NCBI RefSeq assembly: GCF_030815415.1
Contig: NZ_JAUSWW010000001.1
Coordinates: forward strand, 7,998,001 to 8,062,000
DNA length: 64,000 bases
DNA from: Streptomyces canus
Lineage (GTDB): Bacteria > Actinomycetota > Actinomycetes > Streptomycetales > Streptomycetaceae
Reading direction: 5' to 3'
The notes under the pieces were generated by a model. It was not told where the DNA came from, did not search any database, and saw only the letters and a list, made by a program, of their open reading frames with translations. Positions 61,080 to 64,000 of this stretch are shown here, piece after piece. Each line of letters opens with the position of its first letter. The first letter of the stretch is position 1. Both the position numbers and the translations under genes were made by a program.

Positions 61080-62177
61080 ATGCCCCGTGTCCGCCTCCCC
61101 CTTGCCGCGCTCTCGCTGGCCTCCGTCTCCGCGCTCCTGCTCGCCGGCTGCTCGCAGTCCACGGACGCCTCGAAGGGCACCGGCAGCACCGCCGCCTCCG
61201 CGTCGGCCGCCACCGGCAAGAAGCCCGCCCCCTTCAGCGACGGCGCGGTCAAGGTCGCCCTGGTCCGGCAGAGCGGCGCCGGCGACTACTTCGAGCAGTG
61301 GGGCAACGGAGCCAAGGCCCAGGCCAAGGCCCTCGGCATCGACCTGACCGTGTACGACGCGCAGGCCGACAACGCCAAGCAGGCCACCGATCTCTCCTCG
61401 GCGATCAACTCGGGCGCCAAGGCGATCATCATCGACCACGGCTTCCCGGCGACCATCCAGCCGGAGATCGACAAGGCCGTGAAGAAGGGCATCAAGGTCG
61501 TCGTCTACGACGTCGAGACGGCCACGAAGGGTGTCGTCTCGACCAAGCAGGACGACGCGAGCATGGCCCAGGCCGTCCTCGACGTGATGGCCAAGGAGGT
61601 CGGCAAGGACGCCAAGGTCGGCTACGTCAACGTCGCCGGCTACGCGGCCCTCGACAAGCGGAACACCGTCTGGACCAAGGAACTCGCCGCGCAGGGCTGG
61701 AAGCAGGAGTTCAAGGTCGGCAAGGTGACCGACTCCACGGCCACCGACAACGTTCCCCTCGTCTCCGCCGCGCTCACCCAGCACGCGGACGTGGCGGGCG
61801 TCTTCGCCCCCTACGACGAGCTGGCCAAGGGCACCGTCCTCGCCGTCCAGAACAAGAAGCTCCAGGACAAGGTGAAGGTCTTCGGCGCGGACGTCTCCAA
61901 CGCCGACATCCAGCAGATGACCGCCGCCGACAGCCCGTGGGTCGCCACCGCCGGCACCGACCCGTCCGCGGTGGGCGCCGCCGTCGTCCGTACCACCGCA
62001 CTGGAGCTGGCAGGCCAGCTGAACAAGACCTCCGTCGAGTTCCCGGCCGTCGCCATCACCCAGGACTTCCTGAACAAGAACAAGATCGAGAACATGGACC
62101 AGCTCCGCACGGCGCTGCCCGCGCTGAACCTGTCCCAGGTCTCGACCGCGGACTGGATCTCGAATGTCGCCCACTGA
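61080..62177 (+). CDS. RbsB-type ABC substrate-binding lipoprotein
   Basis: 365 residues. Lipobox LLLAGC (Cys 24), then a type I periplasmic-binding fold: VKVALVRQSGAGDYFEQWGN, AINSGAKAIIIDHGFPATIQ, KKGIKVVVYDVETATKGVVS and FAPYDELAKGTVLAVQNKKL. Sugar-like ligand expected. Its neighbourhood with mtn genes and the leader peptide makes a methylthioribose-like or other sulfur-containing ligand plausible. ATG 61080. Overlaps the ATPase gene by 14 bases. Confidence 0.87.
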   Translation: MPRVRLPLAALSLASVSALLLAGCSQSTDASKGTGSTAASASAATGKKPAPFSDGAVKVALVRQSGAGDYFEQWGNGAKAQAKALGIDLTVYDAQADNAKQATDLSSAINSGAKAIIIDHGFPATIQPEIDKAVKKGIKVVVYDVETATKGVVSTKQDDASMAQAVLDVMAKEVGKDAKVGYVNVAGYAALDKRNTVWTKELAAQGWKQEFKVGKVTDSTATDNVPLVSAALTQHADVAGVFAPYDELAKGTVLAVQNKKLQDKVKVFGADVSNADIQQMTAADSPWVATAGTDPSAVGAAVVRTTALELAGQLNKTSVEFPAVAITQDFLNKNKIENMDQLRTALPALNLSQVSTADWISNVAH

Positions 62178-63693
62178 GACGACCGAGACGCCCGCGGTCA
62201 GCCTCACCGACGTCAGCATGGCCTTCGGAGGCAAGACCGTCCTCGCCTCCGTCTCCCTGGACATCGCACCGGGCAGCGTGGTCGCGCTGCTCGGTGCGAA
62301 CGGCGCCGGCAAGTCCACCCTGATCAAGATCCTGTCCGGCGTGCACACCGACCACGGCGGCGAGGTGCGGGTCGCGGGCCGATCCGCGGCTCTCCAGTCG
62401 CCGCTGGCCGCACGCCAGCTGGGCATCCAGACCGTGCACCAGCGCATCAGCGAGGGCATCGTGCCCGGCCTCACGGTCGCCGAGAACCTGGTCTTCGAGG
62501 AGCTGGCGCAGAGCCGGGGCAATCCTTTCCTGAACGGGGGCAGGCTGCTCGCCCGCGCCCGCGAGATCCAGGCCGGCCTCGGCCTGGACTGGAGCGACAG
62601 CCTGCTCAAACGGGACGTCACCGAACTCGGCATCTCCGACCGCCAGTTGCTCATCCTCGCCCGCGCCCTGGCCACCCGCCCGCGCCTGCTCATCCTCGAC
62701 GAGCCGACCTCCGCCCTGTCCGCCGCCGAGGCGGAGCGCCTGTTCGCGCTGGTCGAGAAGATGCGCGACGACGGCATCGCGGTGCTCTACGTCTCCCACC
62801 GCCTCGGCGAGATCGACGCGCTGGCCGACCGTCTGGTCGTCCTGCGGGACGGACGTCTCACCGAGGACCAGACCAAGCCCTTCGACTGGGACGCGGCGCT
62901 GCGGGCGATGCTCGCCCAGGCCCAGGAGACGACCACGGCCCGCCCGGTCCGCGAGGGGACGTCCGGCGCGGCCGTGCTGTCCCTTCGGGGGGTACGGCTC
63001 TTCGCGGGCCGCGCCCCTCTCGACCTGGACATCCGCGCCGGCGAAGTCACCGGTGTCGTGGGCCTGTTGGGCGCGGGCAAGACCGAGCTGGCCCGCGGCC
63101 TGTTCGGCGCCGAACCCTTCGCGACCGGCTCCGTCGCGCTCGACGGCAAGGACTTCGCACCCCGGCGGCCCGCCGACGCGATCCGGGCCGGCATCCACCT
63201 GGTCCCCGAGGACCGGCACGCCGACGCCCTCGTGCCCGGCTGGTCGCTGGCGCAGAACATCTCGCTGCCGTTCCTGAAGTCCCTGTCCAGAGGGGGGCTC
63301 GTCCAGCGCGGGAAGGAGGACGCCCTCGGCCGCGCCACCATCGAGGCCCTCGGCGTCGTCGCCCGCGACGAGCACAGCACCGTGGAGGAGCTGTCCGGCG
63401 GCAACCAGCAGAAGGTCGTCGTCGGCCGCTGGCTGGCACACCCACCCCGTGTCCTCATCCTGGACGAGCCGTTCCGAGGCGTGGACATCGGCGCCCGGCG
63501 CGACATCGGCCGCCGCGCCCGCTCTCTTGCCGCCGAGGGTGCCGCCGTCCTCGTCCTGTCCGCCGACGTCGACGAGATCCTCGAGATCGCCGACCGGGTC
63601 GTCGTCCTCGCGTCCGGTGAGATCCACCTCGACGCATACGGCGAAGCCGCGGAACGCGACCGCGTGATCCAGACCATCGCCGTGTCCGTCTAG
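62164..63693 (+). CDS. RbsA-type ABC transporter ATP-binding protein
   Basis: 509 residues with two ABC domains. First: LLGANGAGKSTLIKILSGVH, signature-like ELGISDRQLLILARAL, Walker B LLILDEPTSALSAAE. Second: VVGLLGAGKTELARGLFGAE, ELSGGNQQKVVVGRWLAHPP, VLILDEPFRGVDIGARRDIG. Sugar-importer ATPase (CUT2 type). ATG 62164 lies inside the end of the binding-protein gene. Confidence 0.92.
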   Translation: MSPTETTETPAVSLTDVSMAFGGKTVLASVSLDIAPGSVVALLGANGAGKSTLIKILSGVHTDHGGEVRVAGRSAALQSPLAARQLGIQTVHQRISEGIVPGLTVAENLVFEELAQSRGNPFLNGGRLLARAREIQAGLGLDWSDSLLKRDVTELGISDRQLLILARALATRPRLLILDEPTSALSAAEAERLFALVEKMRDDGIAVLYVSHRLGEIDALADRLVVLRDGRLTEDQTKPFDWDAALRAMLAQAQETTTARPVREGTSGAAVLSLRGVRLFAGRAPLDLDIRAGEVTGVVGLLGAGKTELARGLFGAEPFATGSVALDGKDFAPRRPADAIRAGIHLVPEDRHADALVPGWSLAQNISLPFLKSLSRGGLVQRGKEDALGRATIEALGVVARDEHSTVEELSGGNQQKVVVGRWLAHPPRVLILDEPFRGVDIGARRDIGRRARSLAAEGAAVLVLSADVDEILEIADRVVVLASGEIHLDAYGEAAERDRVIQTIAVSV

Positions 63694-63733
63694 CCCCGGC
63701 TGACACCGGCCGCCGAAGGAAGCAGTCCCCCTC

Positions 63734-64000
63734 ATGACCACCCAGCAGAGCACCGAGGTCCCGGTGAAGGCGGCGATCCCGCCCGCCACCACCACCGCCG
63801 TGCGCGTCCAGAACGCCGTCATCAAGTACGGCTTCATCTTCGTGACGGTCGCGCTCTTCCTGTACTTCGCGCTGAGCGAGGGCTCCTTCCGCGAGTCGGC
63901 CACCCTCCTCGACACCCTGCGGTACGTCTCCGTCGCCGCCATCCTCGGCCTCGGCGTCACCCTCACCATGGCCGTCGGCGGAATGGACATGTCCGTCGGC
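63734..64000 (+). CDS. RbsC-type ABC permease, N-terminal part (cut by right edge)
   Basis: 89 codons visible from ATG 63734. Cytoplasmic N-terminus, then helices YGFIFVTVALFLYFALSEG and YVSVAAILGLGVTLTMAVGG with MDMSVG, the CUT2 permease signature. The rest is beyond the window. 40 bases after the ATPase gene. Confidence 0.85.
   Translation, partial: MTTQQSTEVPVKAAIPPATTTAVRVQNAVIKYGFIFVTVALFLYFALSEGSFRESATLLDTLRYVSVAAILGLGVTLTMAVGGMDMSVG

Overview
The window is chromosomal DNA of a Streptomyces (very high GC, two adjacent chaplin genes, the mycothiol gene mshC with its usual neighbours, F420-type oxidoreductase, TetR/GntR regulators, GTG starts and 4-nt stop/start overlaps). No phage, transposon or CRISPR array is visible. 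One tRNA-Leu(GAG) lies at 30764-30851. Both window ends cut genes: a penicillin acylase on the left and an ABC permease on the right.

1-14.6 kb: penicillin acylase end, alpha/beta hydrolase and a NamZ/DUF1343 exported enzyme; then a catabolic block (SDR, acyl-CoA ligase, TetR; oppositely oriented APH-like kinase and acyl-CoA dehydrogenase). Similar TetR-type palindromes precede both arms, and the enzyme set resembles the levulinate/4-hydroxyacid (Lva, ACAD10/11) route. Between the arms lie a NarL-type response regulator with a damaged 3' end and a C-terminal fragment of a lost gene. Next come a His-rich repeat protein, a quinone-oxidoreductase-like enzyme, two DUF202 membrane proteins, a Nudix hydrolase and a DMT transporter.

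15-26.5 kb: an APC permease, a Tat-exported molybdopterin oxidoreductase with its cytochrome b, a secreted protein that has lost its expected stop codon, the gluconate/idonate operon gntK-gntP-idnO-idnD divergent from gntR, a YchJ-type protein and an M1 aminopeptidase.

26.5-41 kb: a Pls-like (poly-epsilon-lysine synthetase-like) single-module NRPS whose adenylation pocket reads like a lysine code, the tRNA, an M20 peptidase, chaplins chpH and chpC, a RecD-like protein without a Walker A motif, AKR, LLM oxidoreductase, ferritin-like protein and CorA.

41-50 kb: the conserved mshC cluster (histidine phosphatase, DUF3090, SCO1664-type kinase fold, mshC), a 44-bp perfect palindrome, then an unusual pair: a 225-residue protein that is about 39% glutamine and an unexported S8 peptidase. 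The two share a C-terminal module, which makes the pair the best candidate for an undescribed system. An SMP-30-like protein and PAC2 follow.

50-64 kb: a coherent sulfur/nucleoside salvage island. A GntR regulator with a 17-bp operator precedes a BMP-type nucleoside ABC importer, a nucleoside phosphorylase and an MTA/SAH-deaminase-like amidohydrolase, joined by start/stop overlaps. Divergent mtnA and then mtnD-mtnC-mtnB complete most of methionine salvage. A second ABC importer (RbsB/RbsA type) runs off the right edge. All three transport/salvage operons start with a short ORF ending in cysteine codons, suggesting cysteine-responsive attenuation.
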